Shown piece by piece: positions 36,429 to 44,683 of a stretch of DNA of 64,000 bases. Under the pieces are notes generated by a model that did no database searches, was not told the origin of the DNA, and saw nothing but the letters and a program-made list of their open reading frames with translations. The stretch covers positions 248,001 through 312,000 of the forward strand of contig NZ_BAABJW010000003.1 of assembly GCF_039543505.1 (NCBI RefSeq), in the 5' to 3' direction. The stretch is from Litoribaculum gwangyangense. Lineage in GTDB: Bacteria; Bacteroidota; Bacteroidia; Flavobacteriales; Flavobacteriaceae. Numbering within the stretch: the stretch's first letter is position 1; each line of letters opens with the position of its first letter. The position numbers and the translations under genes were made by a program.

Positions 36429-37199
36429 TTATTTACTTGCCAATACTTGTGCTTTTCCTATAAAAACTTCAACTTTTGAAGCTTCGGTCGAGTTCGCATA
36501 ATCATCCTGTATTCTCTCAAAATACTTTAAAGCTTTATCAGCGTCACCCAAATCTAGAGCGATGGCTCCAGCCTTAAATAAATACATGGGCGTAGTATAT
36601 TCATTATCTCGCATTTCAGCAGCTTCTTCATAATAGCCTAAAGCATCTTCTGGTTGGTTTAATTGCAAAAAGGCATCACCAATATTTCCTTTAGCCAAGG
36701 GAGCTAGAATTTCATCATCACTTTTAAAATTACTTAAATGCTCAATAGCGTTTTTGTAATCTTTCAATCTTAAATAGGCTGTACCAGCATAATAACTAGC
36801 TAAATTTGCAGAAGGTGTTCCTTTGTACTCTTCAATAATATCCAACATCCCGAATTTACCTTCGCCACCTGTTAACGCTAAGTTGTATAACGAATCTTTT
36901 GCAGTTCCGTTTACGGCATCATTAAAATATTTTTGCGCTTGGAACATATCGTTCATCGCATTGGTTTGCTTTGGTTTAGCAATAAACTCTTTATATCCCA
37001 AAGAACCTAAAACCACTAACGCCACAACACCGATGATAATAAAGATGTATTTTTGGTTTTTCTCAACAAACGCCTCGGTTTTCGAGGCTGTTTCATCCAA
37101 CGTGTTAAATACTTCTGCAGTTGTTGAACCCTCTTCAATATTATGCTCTTTTTCTTGTTTTGTTTTAGGTTTGTAACCTCTTTTATTGTAAGTCGCCAT
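36429..37199 (-). CDS. TPR-repeat membrane-anchored protein (YfgM-like)
   Basis: A 256-residue protein with a soluble basic N-terminus, one transmembrane helix at about residues 50-70 (YIFIIIGVVALVVLGSLGY) and a periplasmic region of tetratricopeptide repeats (YYAGTAYLRLKDYKNAIEHL, GNIGDAFLQLNQPEDALGYYEEAAE, LDLGDADKALKYFERIQDD). The layout matches YfgM-type proteins, which assist envelope folding and secretion in other bacteria. It is the first gene of the minus-strand cluster leading to ribH, with a promoter-like TATTTTTG upstream. Confidence 0.85.
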   Translation of the reverse strand: MATYNKRGYKPKTKQEKEHNIEEGSTTAEVFNTLDETASKTEAFVEKNQKYIFIIIGVVALVVLGSLGYKEFIAKPKQTNAMNDMFQAQKYFNDAVNGTAKDSLYNLALTGGEGKFGMLDIIEEYKGTPSANLASYYAGTAYLRLKDYKNAIEHLSNFKSDDEILAPLAKGNIGDAFLQLNQPEDALGYYEEAAEMRDNEYTTPMYLFKAGAIALDLGDADKALKYFERIQDDYANSTEASKVEVFIGKAQVLASK

Positions 37200-37226
37200 T
37201 ATATGCTGTCTAAATTATTGTGCGTG

Positions 37227-37234
37227 CAAAAATA
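37227..37234 (-). promoter_or_regulatory. Promoter -7 element for the TPR-ribH operon
   Basis: TATTTTTG on the minus strand fits TAnnTTTG and is 28 bases upstream of the TPR gene's start. The rest of the 37200-37338 gap between the divergent TPR and recF genes has no clear hairpin. Confidence 0.45.
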
Positions 37235-37338
37235 TAATTTTTCTTCATAACTAAAAGCCTATTTATTTGATATTTTTCAATAATTTGCACTTCTTTTTAG
37301 GAGTTCCGCCCGTAAATGCGCTATAAGTTACTTTTTGT

Positions 37339-38418
37339 ATGATTTTAAAATCGCTTTCTTTACTTAATTATAAAAATTTTGATAGTAAATCGTTCATTTT
37401 CAACGATAAAATAAACTGTATTGTTGGAAATAATGGTATTGGAAAAACCAATGTTTTGGATGCTATTTACCATTTATCCTTCGGAAAAAGTTATTTTAAT
37501 CCCGTAGCTACCCAAAATATTAAACATGATGAAGAGTTTTTTGTAATTAATGGCGATTATGAAAAAGATGATAAAACCGAAAAAGTAGCGGTGAGCTTAA
37601 AACGCGGACAAAAAAAAGTGATTAAACGCAATGGAAAAGCCTACGAAAAATTTAGTGAGCATATAGGTTTTTTACCATTGGTTATTATTTCGCCAGCCGA
37701 TAGGGATTTGATTATTGAAGGTAGCGATACACGCCGAAAGTTTATTGATAGCGTGATTTCGCAAAGCGATAAGGGTTATTTAAATCATCTGATTAATTAC
37801 AATAAAATACTGGCGCAACGCAATGCTTTGTTAAAATATTTTGCCTTAAACCATACGTTCAACAAAGACACTCTTGAAGTTTACAACCAACAATTAACCG
37901 ATTTTGGCACGGTTATTTTTGAGAAACGCGATGCCTTTTTAAAGGAATTCATCCCTATTTTTAAAGAACGCTACCAAGCCATTAGCAACGGAAATGAAGT
38001 GGTAGATTTGGTATATCATAGCGATTTATTTGAGGGCGACTTAAACACCCTTTTAAAAACCGCCATTAATAAAGACAAAGCCATACAATACACCAGTGTT
38101 GGCATCCATAAGGATGATTTACATTTTAACATTGAAACACATCCTATTAAAAAATTTGGGAGCCAAGGGCAACAAAAATCATTTTTAATTGCCTTAAAAT
38201 TGGCACAGTTTGATTTTATAAAAGCCCAAAGCGGTGTTAACCCTATTTTGCTTTTAGATGATATTTTTGACAAGTTGGATGAACACCGTGTAGCCCAAAT
38301 TATTAAATTAGTAGATGATGAAAACTTTGGGCAATTGTTTATTAGCGACACCCATGCCGAACGTACTGAAAATGCCGTAAAGCAAGTGCATCAAAGCTAT
38401 GAGGTTTTTAAATTGTGA
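37339..38418 (+). CDS. recF: DNA replication and repair protein RecF
   Basis: SMC-like ATPase that helps load RecA at gapped DNA. The protein has 359 residues, the normal length. The Walker A motif is GNNGIGKT (30-37). The ABC-type signature is FGSQGQQKSFLIALKLAQ, and Walker B is PILLLDDIFDKLDEHR, followed by QLFISDTHAERT. It is divergent from the TPR-ribH operon. The next conserved gene, DUF721 at 39622, often follows recF directly in this group, but here about 1.2 kb of other DNA intervenes. Confidence 0.97.
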   Translation: MILKSLSLLNYKNFDSKSFIFNDKINCIVGNNGIGKTNVLDAIYHLSFGKSYFNPVATQNIKHDEEFFVINGDYEKDDKTEKVAVSLKRGQKKVIKRNGKAYEKFSEHIGFLPLVIISPADRDLIIEGSDTRRKFIDSVISQSDKGYLNHLINYNKILAQRNALLKYFALNHTFNKDTLEVYNQQLTDFGTVIFEKRDAFLKEFIPIFKERYQAISNGNEVVDLVYHSDLFEGDLNTLLKTAINKDKAIQYTSVGIHKDDLHFNIETHPIKKFGSQGQQKSFLIALKLAQFDFIKAQSGVNPILLLDDIFDKLDEHRVAQIIKLVDDENFGQLFISDTHAERTENAVKQVHQSYEVFKL

Positions 38419-38628
38419 TATTATTTTTTACTACGAATTCTCGAATGCTTTTACTCTTAGCTTAAATTAATTATTGAGCCACAAAACTGAAATATCCCTT
38501 TTGTTTATTACTTGACTTTGTAAAAAAAATTGTCGTACTTCGTTTAACTGCTGATATAAATAACTTGTACTGAACTTGTTTCAGTATTAAAACGATATCT
38601 TATCATCGCATTGTGCTTAATTAGAAAA

Positions 38629-39345
38629 ATGAAAGAATCAATAATAGAAAAGCAAATTGGAATTCTAAGAACCATTTTAGGTGATTTAGCAGAAAATGAC
38701 AAAAATGGAGATGATGATTTTATTGAATTTACCAATAGATATTTTTGTTTTGATACAAATTTTGGTTGGAATATTTTGATGAACGCTTTCTATGTTTTTG
38801 AGGATACCGAACTTGCTAAAAGTGATTTCGAAAAATTCGGCTTACAAGGACCTTCTAGATACAAAAATACTGGAGAAAAATACTTGCGCTTATATGGAGC
38901 TTTAAACTCTTTTTATCAACAAAATTTAGCTCTTATTAATTTGGTTAAGTTATTTCATTTATCACCTGAGAAAGAAATCATTAATCAATTAAAAGATTTA
39001 GATTGCATAAAACTTAGAAATAAAATTGCTGCGCACTCAACAAATTATTCAACAGACTTAAACAATAAAGGGTTTGATGTTTATGAAATATCAAGACCTG
39101 AATTAGAACGAGGGAAAATACGATTATTAAAAAATCATGACATTTTTGAAACATATTTATTGGATGAATTAATAGAAGATTTTAATAAAAAAGTTCAAGA
39201 AATACTAAGTGAAATCTTAAAGAAATTCATAAAGAAAAAGTTTAAAAATCAAGGAAAGCATTTTGAGGAATTTATAAAACTTGAAAAGCTACGAAATGGA
39301 GCAATCGAATTTGGAAATACTAGAATTGAATTTAAAAATAACTAA
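38629..39345 (+). CDS. Unknown protein with a HEPN-like Rx5H motif
   Basis: A 238-residue soluble protein starting at the ATG 38629; an in-frame TTG lies upstream at 38611. I do not recognise its family. It is helical and contains CIKLRNKIAAHSTNY, where R130 and H136 fit the R(X4-6)H pattern of HEPN RNase-like domains found in defence and toxin systems. The C-terminal third is very Lys-rich (LKKFIKKKFKNQ). It is flanked by TTGTGCTTA (38611-38619) and TAAGCACAA (39343-39351), an exact 9-bp inverted repeat, and it separates recF from DUF721. This suggests acquired cargo. No partner antitoxin is visible. Confidence 0.7.
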   Translation: MKESIIEKQIGILRTILGDLAENDKNGDDDFIEFTNRYFCFDTNFGWNILMNAFYVFEDTELAKSDFEKFGLQGPSRYKNTGEKYLRLYGALNSFYQQNLALINLVKLFHLSPEKEIINQLKDLDCIKLRNKIAAHSTNYSTDLNNKGFDVYEISRPELERGKIRLLKNHDIFETYLLDELIEDFNKKVQEILSEILKKFIKKKFKNQGKHFEEFIKLEKLRNGAIEFGNTRIEFKNN

Positions 39346-39440
39346 GCACAACAATGGCTATATATAATTGCTTGTTCAAGGCTACTTCTGAAAATCCTTG
39401 CTTATTTTCTCGCTACGGAATCATAGCCAAACCATTAAAC
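39343..39440 (+). repeat. attC-like foldable repeat after the unknown gene
   Basis: After the stop codon the strand can fold on itself. AATGG (39353-39357) pairs with CCATT (39432-39436) and CTAT (39358-39361) with ATAG (39423-39426), leaving a CCAAA bulge. Inside is a second stem, CAAGG (39377-39381) with CCTTG (39396-39400). A bulged long hairpin starting at a GCACAAC core recalls integron attC sites and similar cassette repeats known from flavobacterial chromosomes. A 64-codon open frame crossing it (39354-39548) is not considered a gene. Confidence 0.45.
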
Positions 39441-39493
39441 GAACCTCTCCAAAAACAAATAAGTTTTAGTTTAAAAATTAAGTTAGCAAATAA

Positions 39494-39592
39494 TAGCGTT
39501 AGGGATAGAAATGGAAAGCCCGCAGGCACGAGGACTTGCAATGAATAGCCCGACCACTTGCCCTGAGCGGAGACGAAGGGTGTGGTAACGCC
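39494..39592 (+). ncRNA. Structured intergenic element (candidate RNA)
   Basis: About 99 bases, clearly more GC-rich than their surroundings, fold compactly. A closing helix pairs GCGTTA (39496-39501) with TAACGC (39586-39591). Next comes a GGG/CCC pairing (39502-39504 with 39519-39521). A hairpin GCAGG (39522-39526) pairs with CTTGC (39535-39539), and a long hairpin CCAC (39554-39557) with GTGG (39582-39585). The long hairpin encloses CCCT/AGGG (39561-39564 with 39577-39580). Two AGCCCG boxes recur inside. The tip carries the CCCTGAGCGGAGACGAAGGG repeat seen in many Bacteroidota. It is either a small RNA or a mobile palindromic repeat. Confidence 0.5.
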
Positions 39593-39621
39593 AAAAAAAT
39601 AATTAACTTTGACCCATCAAT

Positions 39622-39918
39622 ATGCCAAAACGCAACAACGAACATATCAGTATTAGTGACGCTTTAAAAGAGTTTGTGGAAACCCATAAACTTGAAAAAG
39701 GCTTGAACAAAGTAAATGTAGCCGATGCTTGGGCAAAACTTATGGGCAATGGCGTTAATAACTATACAACATCGGTAAATTTGGAACGCGATACTTTGTA
39801 TATTCAATTAAGTTCTAGTGTTTTGAGAGAGGAATTGAGCTATGGAAAACAAAAAATAATTACCATGCTAAATGAAGAATTGGGCAAAGAAATAGTTAAA
39901 AAACTGATTTTAAGGTAA
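39622..39918 (+). CDS. DUF721 (DciA-like) protein
   Basis: A 98-residue protein of the DUF721 family, whose best-known members (DciA) help load the replicative helicase DnaB. Segments are ISDALKEFVETHKLEKGLNKVNVADAWAKLMG and LERDTLYIQLSSSVLREELSYGKQKII. A recF neighbour supports a replication role. The C-terminus is short, as in Bacteroidota members. Confidence 0.87.
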   Translation: MPKRNNEHISISDALKEFVETHKLEKGLNKVNVADAWAKLMGNGVNNYTTSVNLERDTLYIQLSSSVLREELSYGKQKIITMLNEELGKEIVKKLILR

Positions 39919-39980
39919 ATAACTTCTAAAAATAATTTAAAATAAATCCGTTAAAAATAACAAGCTATACTTATTTACAC

Positions 39981-39988
39981 TACCTTTG
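39981..39988 (+). promoter_or_regulatory. Promoter -7 element of the first cold-shock gene
   Basis: TACCTTTG matches TAnnTTTG and lies 28 bases before the ATG at 40016. The leader is short, unlike the long cold-responsive leaders of enterobacterial cspA. Confidence 0.5.
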
Positions 39989-40015
39989 GCGCTTAATTAT
40001 TATAATACAAATACA

Positions 40016-40207
40016 ATGAGTAAAGGTACCGTAAAATTCTTCAATGATTCTAAAGGTTTTGGATTTATCACAGAAGATGACAACAACAAAGAACATTTCG
40101 TACACATTTCAGGACTTATCGATGAAATTCGTGAAGGTGATGCAGTTGAATTCGATCTACAAGAAGGTAGAAAAGGGTTAAACGCCGTAAACGTAAAAGT
40201 AATCTAA
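40016..40207 (+). CDS. Cold-shock domain protein (first copy)
   Basis: A 63-residue single cold-shock domain that binds single-stranded RNA/DNA. The RNP motifs are KGFGFITEDD and HFVHISGL. The start is the ATG at 40016, giving MSKGTVKFFNDSKGFGF; a longer frame from a TTG is not credible. The second copy at 40378 differs at only a few residues. A perfect terminator follows, so this gene is transcribed alone. Confidence 0.96.
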   Translation: MSKGTVKFFNDSKGFGFITEDDNNKEHFVHISGLIDEIREGDAVEFDLQEGRKGLNAVNVKVI

Positions 40208-40234
40208 GATATATACTTTAACAATTACAATGTC

Positions 40235-40272
40235 AAAGTCTATCAAAAATATTTTTGATAGACTTTTTTTTA
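40235..40272 (+). terminator. Terminator after first cold-shock gene
   Basis: A perfect 16-bp palindrome, AAAGTCTATCAAAAAT (40235-40250) with ATTTTTGATAGACTTT (40251-40266), followed by a T run. It is strong and unambiguous. Confidence 0.9.
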
Positions 40273-40377
40273 TTTAGTATCTTTTGGTCGTAAAAACTTT
40301 ATGTTAAATTAATAGTCATTTATTGTTTGGCACTGAGTTTGTACAACAGTAAATAATTAATTTAATATTTTAAAAAC

Positions 40378-40569
40378 ATGAGTAAAGGAACAGTAAAATT
40401 CTTCAACGATTCAAAAGGATTTGGATTCATAATTGAAGAAGGTTCGAAAAAAGAGCATTTTGTTCACATTTCTGGATTAATCGACGAAATTCGTGAAGGC
40501 GATATCGTAGAGTTTGATTTACAGGAAGGTAGAAAAGGATTGAACGCAGTAAACGTAAAAGTAGTTTAA
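40378..40569 (+). CDS. Cold-shock domain protein (second copy)
   Basis: A 63-residue cold-shock domain nearly identical to the first copy. The differences are in the loop after RNP1 (FIIEEGSKK against FITEDDNNK) and at three later positions. Both RNP motifs are intact. The 170-base gap before it carries no clear -7 element, but the strong terminator upstream means it must have its own promoter. It ends in a GC-rich terminator shared with the convergent DUF418 gene. Confidence 0.95.
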   Translation: MSKGTVKFFNDSKGFGFIIEEGSKKEHFVHISGLIDEIREGDIVEFDLQEGRKGLNAVNVKVV

Positions 40570-40600
40570 TATAAAATATACTTGTTAACTTTATTGAAAC

Positions 40601-40633
40601 AAAACCCCGCAAAAATTATTGCGGGGTTTTTTC
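40601..40633. terminator. Bidirectional terminator
   Basis: AAAACCCCGCAA (40601-40612) pairs with TTGCGGGGTTTT (40619-40630), with T and A runs on either side. It serves the second cold-shock gene (+) and the DUF418 gene (-). Confidence 0.9.
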
Positions 40634-40637
40634 TTTA

Positions 40638-41951
40638 TTATTTTGTTAGCTTAAATGGCTGTAGTTTTTTATAGGAAAGGCTTCTCCATAACCATTCTGC
40701 TGGTCCATACCGGAAATACTTTAACCAAATGGGACTGTAAATTAACTGAACAACCCAAATCGCAATTACGACATAATATAACTCATAGCGTTGTAGTTTT
40801 CCAAACATACCAAAACCATAACCTAAGAAAAATGTAGTACAAATTACCGTATGCATTAAATAGTTGGTAAGTGCCATTTTACCAACGGCAGCTAAAGCAT
40901 TTTGTAGAAACTTTAAAATACCAGATTTAATGAATAACATAAACAATCCAATATGTCCAAGAGTTGTAAACAATCGCCCTAACTGATACGTTTGGTCTGC
41001 TTTACTCATTTCAATAACATCAAAATCACTATGAACTATCATGGCAGTTTCGTAATAATTAACCAACAAACCAACAGCATACCCCACCAACATTAGTAAA
41101 GTATAAAATTTAAAACTTCTTTTGGCGTGAAAAATAGACCATTTAAAAAAGGCAATACCAATAAGCATAAAGCTTAAAATATCCCAAACCCAAAACTCAT
41201 AAACCAAATTGGCTTGCATAAATTCGTTAACATTATATCTACTTTTTACGATGCTCCAATAGCCTTCTTGGTTTTCTTTAATAGCTTCATTTACCTCATC
41301 TTCGGTCTTTTTACTCTTTTTTAATTCCTCCCACTTACCAAGGGCTTTTTCTTGTTCTTTAGTTAACTCAACATCTTCGTTATTCGCTTTGAGTTTTTCA
41401 ACCACCAAGCCTTCTGTTTTTGTTTCAACATTTTGATTGTAATGGTTAATACTTTTAATACTCCCTATTGTTAACAAAACCAAGCCTGCGATAAGTAAAT
41501 ATTTTGGTTTTGTATTGCGGAGCGGGAAAAGCATTAATCCGAATAAAGCATAAGGATAGAGAATATCACCATACCAAAGCATCAAATAAACATGTATAAT
41601 TCCAAAAAGAAGCAGCCAGAGTATTCGCCGATAATACAAATCAGCAACCTTAATACCGCCTCCTTGGCTCTCAGCTCGGGTAGTTAATAAAATAAATCCG
41701 GCTCCAAATAACATGGTAAAAAGTCCTCTCATGGTACCCTCAAAAAACATATTATCCATAATCCAGACCTTTAGATTCCAACCTGTGGAACCTCCAGCAT
41801 TGGTAGGGTCGCCATACGCAAAGGGCAAACCAAAACCTGTTATATTCATTAAAAGGATACCCAAAAGCGCAATTCCACGAATGATATCCATGGAGTTGAT
41901 TCGCTGGTCCCGATCTACAGGACGAAATTCAATACTTGATTGATTGGTCAT
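40638..41951 (-). CDS. DUF418-domain membrane protein
   Basis: A 437-residue inner membrane protein of about ten helices. The N-terminus RINSMDIIRGIALLGILLMNITGF is the family's DUF418-type start. The C-terminal DUF418 block has ALAAVGKMALTNYLMHTVICTTFF and PAEWLWRSLSY. A charged insert (residues ~155-225, TKEQEKALGKWEELKKSKK) lies between helices and faces the cytoplasm or periplasm. A transport or acyltransferase-like function is suggested for the family but is not established. Confidence 0.88.
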   Translation of the reverse strand: MTNQSSIEFRPVDRDQRINSMDIIRGIALLGILLMNITGFGLPFAYGDPTNAGGSTGWNLKVWIMDNMFFEGTMRGLFTMLFGAGFILLTTRAESQGGGIKVADLYYRRILWLLLFGIIHVYLMLWYGDILYPYALFGLMLFPLRNTKPKYLLIAGLVLLTIGSIKSINHYNQNVETKTEGLVVEKLKANNEDVELTKEQEKALGKWEELKKSKKTEDEVNEAIKENQEGYWSIVKSRYNVNEFMQANLVYEFWVWDILSFMLIGIAFFKWSIFHAKRSFKFYTLLMLVGYAVGLLVNYYETAMIVHSDFDVIEMSKADQTYQLGRLFTTLGHIGLFMLFIKSGILKFLQNALAAVGKMALTNYLMHTVICTTFFLGYGFGMFGKLQRYELYYVVIAIWVVQLIYSPIWLKYFRYGPAEWLWRSLSYKKLQPFKLTK

Positions 41952-42024
41952 TGCAATAAAAATTAGATGGTTAGTTATTTAAAGGTATACTTTTTATCCA
42001 TGTAAGAAGCTTTTTTTTTACCAT

Positions 42025-42058
42025 AAAAAAACCCCACAACAATGTTGCGGGGTTTTTC
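42025..42058. terminator. Terminator between ndk and DUF418 gene
   Basis: AAAAAACCCCACAAC (42026-42040) pairs with GTTGCGGGGTTTTT (42044-42057) through a three-base loop, with one mismatched position. It is followed by T or A runs on both strands and stops ndk, which ends at 42075 on the minus strand. Confidence 0.85.
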
Positions 42059-42074
42059 TAAGACATATATTTGC

Positions 42075-42494
42075 TTAAAACATCTCTCTTCCTGAGAAGT
42101 GAAAAGCGCCTTCAATAGCTGCATTTTCATCACTATCACTACCATGTACGGCATTTTCTCCTATGGAAGCTGCATATAATTTTCTAATGGTTCCTTCAGC
42201 AGCATCGGCTGGATTTGTAGCACCAATTAAAGTTCTAAAATCTTCCACAGCATTTTCCTTTTCTAAAATAGCCGCTACTATAGGTCCACGTGTCATGTAT
42301 TCAACCAATTCTCCAAAAAATGGACGTTCTTTATGTATTGCGTAAAACGCACGGGCGTCTGAGGTTGTCATTTGGGTTAATTTCATAGCTACAATTCTAA
42401 ATCCTGAAGCTGAAATTTTTTCTAATATTGCACCAATGTGTCCTTTTTCAACAGCATCTGGTTTAAGCATTGTAAATGTTCTATTTGTTGCCAT
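42075..42494 (-). CDS. ndk: Nucleoside diphosphate kinase
   Basis: Transfers gamma-phosphate between nucleoside triphosphates and diphosphates. The protein has 139 residues, the normal length. The phosphorylated His is in NAVHGSDS (about residue 117). TFTMLKPDAVEKGHIGAIL at the N-terminus and RPFFGELVEYMTRGPIVAAIL in the middle complete the family signature. The promoter -7 element TAATTTTG is 22 bases upstream. Confidence 0.97.
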   Translation of the reverse strand: MATNRTFTMLKPDAVEKGHIGAILEKISASGFRIVAMKLTQMTTSDARAFYAIHKERPFFGELVEYMTRGPIVAAILEKENAVEDFRTLIGATNPADAAEGTIRKLYAASIGENAVHGSDSDENAAIEGAFHFSGREMF

Positions 42495-42515
42495 TTTGTT
42501 TTTTTAAAATTTGTG

Positions 42516-42523
42516 CAAAATTA
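42516..42523 (-). promoter_or_regulatory. Promoter -7 element for ndk
   Basis: TAATTTTG on the minus strand fits TAnnTTTG, 22 bases before the ndk start codon. Confidence 0.5.
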
Positions 42524-42545
42524 CAGTTTTATATTTATTATATAA

Positions 42546-43577
42546 CTAATACTTTTGTAAAAGTTTTTGCTGAATTTGGTTGTTTTTACCACGCATTTCC
42601 ATTAAAATTTCAGAATTTTCAAAGTCAAATTTTAATAGGCCAAAGCTCAAATGAGAAACCACAAAGCCCTCTCTGAATTTATTGGGCTCTTTTCTAAAAC
42701 CAGAATAGGTGTGGGTTAAACCACTTGAAGTAAAATCTATTAATGGGTAATCTAACCCATTTACATTTATTTTTGAAAACTCAGAAATATGTCTATCGCC
42801 TGAAAGTAATAATACACCTTTTGCCTTTGAGTTTTTAATTAATGCTACCAATCTATCTACTTCATGAGGAAAGTTAGCCCATGTTTCAAAGCCATGCTCT
42901 CCCGATAAAACTTGAATACTAGAAACAATTAAATTAAAATTTGCATGAGAGCTATCCAGCTCCTCTTTTAGCCATTGCCACTGAGCGTCTCCTAAAATAG
43001 TACCTTCGCCATATTTATTTGGTTGATAACGTTTACTTTTATCAACGGCGTTTGTTAACCCAGTTCTAAAAAAACGAGTATCTAAAACTATTATTTTTAT
43101 GATTCCCTTTTCTGTGACAATTTCTTCAGAAGCGTAAATCCCTTTTTGCTTCCTTCTCTTATCTATTTTTGAAACTCCCAAAAAATCTAAAAACAATTGC
43201 TGACTTTCATCTTTAAAATGAAACTCTTCACCACCATCATTCAAACCATAGTCATGATCATCCCAAGTGCCCATTATTTTTGTGGTTTCTTGTAATTTTT
43301 TATAATCCGTTTGCATCGATTGCTCTTGATAATCTTTCCAGAGTTTTTCTTTATTATCAGTATCAGAATAAATGTTATCACCACCCCATATCCATAAATC
43401 AGAATTATTTTTTAAAATCTCTTTCCATAAAATATTCTCAACATTTTGCTTATTGCAGGATCCAAAAGCAATGGTAATATCATAAGGCTTTTCATCTTCA
43501 AAAGCTAGATTCGTTTTTGAAGATTTACAGGAAACCAAACACATACTTAAAATAAAGAAAGACTTTAACAACTTCAT
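42546..43577 (-). CDS. PhoD-like alkaline phosphatase/metallophosphatase lipoprotein
   Basis: A 343-residue lipoprotein (SMCLVSCKSSK, Cys17). Metal-binding blocks of the PhoD class are present: IAFGSCNKQN near residue 36, WIWGGDNIYSD (Asp), GTWDDHDYGLND (Asp/His, about residue 110) and LLSGDRHISEFSK near the C-terminus. It would hydrolyse phosphate mono- or diesters in the periplasm. Family members are often induced by phosphate limitation, but no pho box is recognisable here. It is divergent from the nrnA-like gene. Confidence 0.88.
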   Translation of the reverse strand: MKLLKSFFILSMCLVSCKSSKTNLAFEDEKPYDITIAFGSCNKQNVENILWKEILKNNSDLWIWGGDNIYSDTDNKEKLWKDYQEQSMQTDYKKLQETTKIMGTWDDHDYGLNDGGEEFHFKDESQQLFLDFLGVSKIDKRRKQKGIYASEEIVTEKGIIKIIVLDTRFFRTGLTNAVDKSKRYQPNKYGEGTILGDAQWQWLKEELDSSHANFNLIVSSIQVLSGEHGFETWANFPHEVDRLVALIKNSKAKGVLLLSGDRHISEFSKINVNGLDYPLIDFTSSGLTHTYSGFRKEPNKFREGFVVSHLSFGLLKFDFENSEILMEMRGKNNQIQQKLLQKY

Positions 43578-43663
43578 ATCATTACAATTTAGACCATTCG
43601 TTTTCAGTAAAAATACATTATTCTATTTTAAGTATATTTTATTAAATTGTATCTTCGCAAAGT

Positions 43664-44683
43664 ATGAATAAACAAGACGTAGCAAGTATTAAACAGTTGT
43701 TTTCTACAAAAAATAAAATAGTTATTGTAACACATAAAAACCCAGATGGAGACGCTATAGGTTCTAGTTTAGGTTTATATCATTACTTATTAAAAGCCAG
43801 TCAACAAGTTTCTGTTTTAGTACCAAATGATTATCCCACCTTTTTAAAATGGATGCCAGGAAACGATGCTATTTTAAAACACGATTCCCAAACAGTCGAA
43901 TGCAATACTTTAATTGATGAAGCTGATGTTATTTTTGCTCTGGATTTCAATGCTTTTCACAGAACAGGTAACATGGAAAAGGTTTTAGAAGAAAGTAAAG
44001 CTTTAAAAATAATGATTGATCATCATCAAGCGCCAGATGGATTTGCAACCTATACTTATAGTGATGTTAGTATGAGTTCAACCTGTGAAATGATTTACCG
44101 TTTTATTGATATGCTAGGTGACACGTACTTAATTGACAACCATATTGCCACTTGTTTATACACTGGTATTATGACCGATACGGGGTCTTTTAGATTTTCA
44201 TCAACCACAAGTAACACCCACAAAATTGTAGCTAAGCTCATAGATAAAGGTGCCAATAATTCTGAAATTCATAATCAGGTTTATGACACCAACAGTTTTG
44301 AGCGTATGCAACTTTTAGGTTGTGCTTTAAGTAATTTAAAAGTCATTCCCGAATCTAAAACAGCTTACATAACACTTTCACAAAAGGAGTTAAATAAGTT
44401 TAATTACAAAAAAGGAGATACCGAAGGCGTTGTAAATTATGGCCTATCGCTGGAAGGCGTTGTCCTAGCTGCTATTTTTATTGAAGATAAACAAGAAGGC
44501 ATTATAAAAATATCGTTACGATCCAAAGGAAACTTTTCTGTAAACGAGATGTCAAGAGCTCATTTTGAAGGTGGTGGACATATTAATGCAGCTGGAGGAA
44601 AGAGTAATTTATCGTTAAACAAAACGGTTGAAAAATTTATTAGTATATTGCCTAGTTATAATAAAGCCCTGAACAATGAATAA
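43664..44683 (+). CDS. nrnA: DHH-family oligoribonuclease/pAp phosphatase
   Basis: Degrades short RNA oligonucleotides and 3'-phosphoadenosine 5'-phosphate; cytoplasmic. The protein has 339 residues. The DHH domain carries IVTHKNPDGDAIGSSLGL (His24, Asp28, Asp30), ALDFNAFHR, IMIDHHQAPDG (DHH at 119-121) and MTDTGSFRF. The DHHA1 substrate-binding block GGGHINAAGG is near residue 305. It overlaps the gldI-like start by 8 bases. Confidence 0.93.
   Translation: MNKQDVASIKQLFSTKNKIVIVTHKNPDGDAIGSSLGLYHYLLKASQQVSVLVPNDYPTFLKWMPGNDAILKHDSQTVECNTLIDEADVIFALDFNAFHRTGNMEKVLEESKALKIMIDHHQAPDGFATYTYSDVSMSSTCEMIYRFIDMLGDTYLIDNHIATCLYTGIMTDTGSFRFSSTTSNTHKIVAKLIDKGANNSEIHNQVYDTNSFERMQLLGCALSNLKVIPESKTAYITLSQKELNKFNYKKGDTEGVVNYGLSLEGVVLAAIFIEDKQEGIIKISLRSKGNFSVNEMSRAHFEGGGHINAAGGKSNLSLNKTVEKFISILPSYNKALNNE

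Noticed and set aside
39354..39548. A 64-codon open frame between the HEPN-like gene and DUF721
   Set aside because: It runs through the foldable repeat and into the structured element, and its composition follows those, so it is not a credible protein gene.
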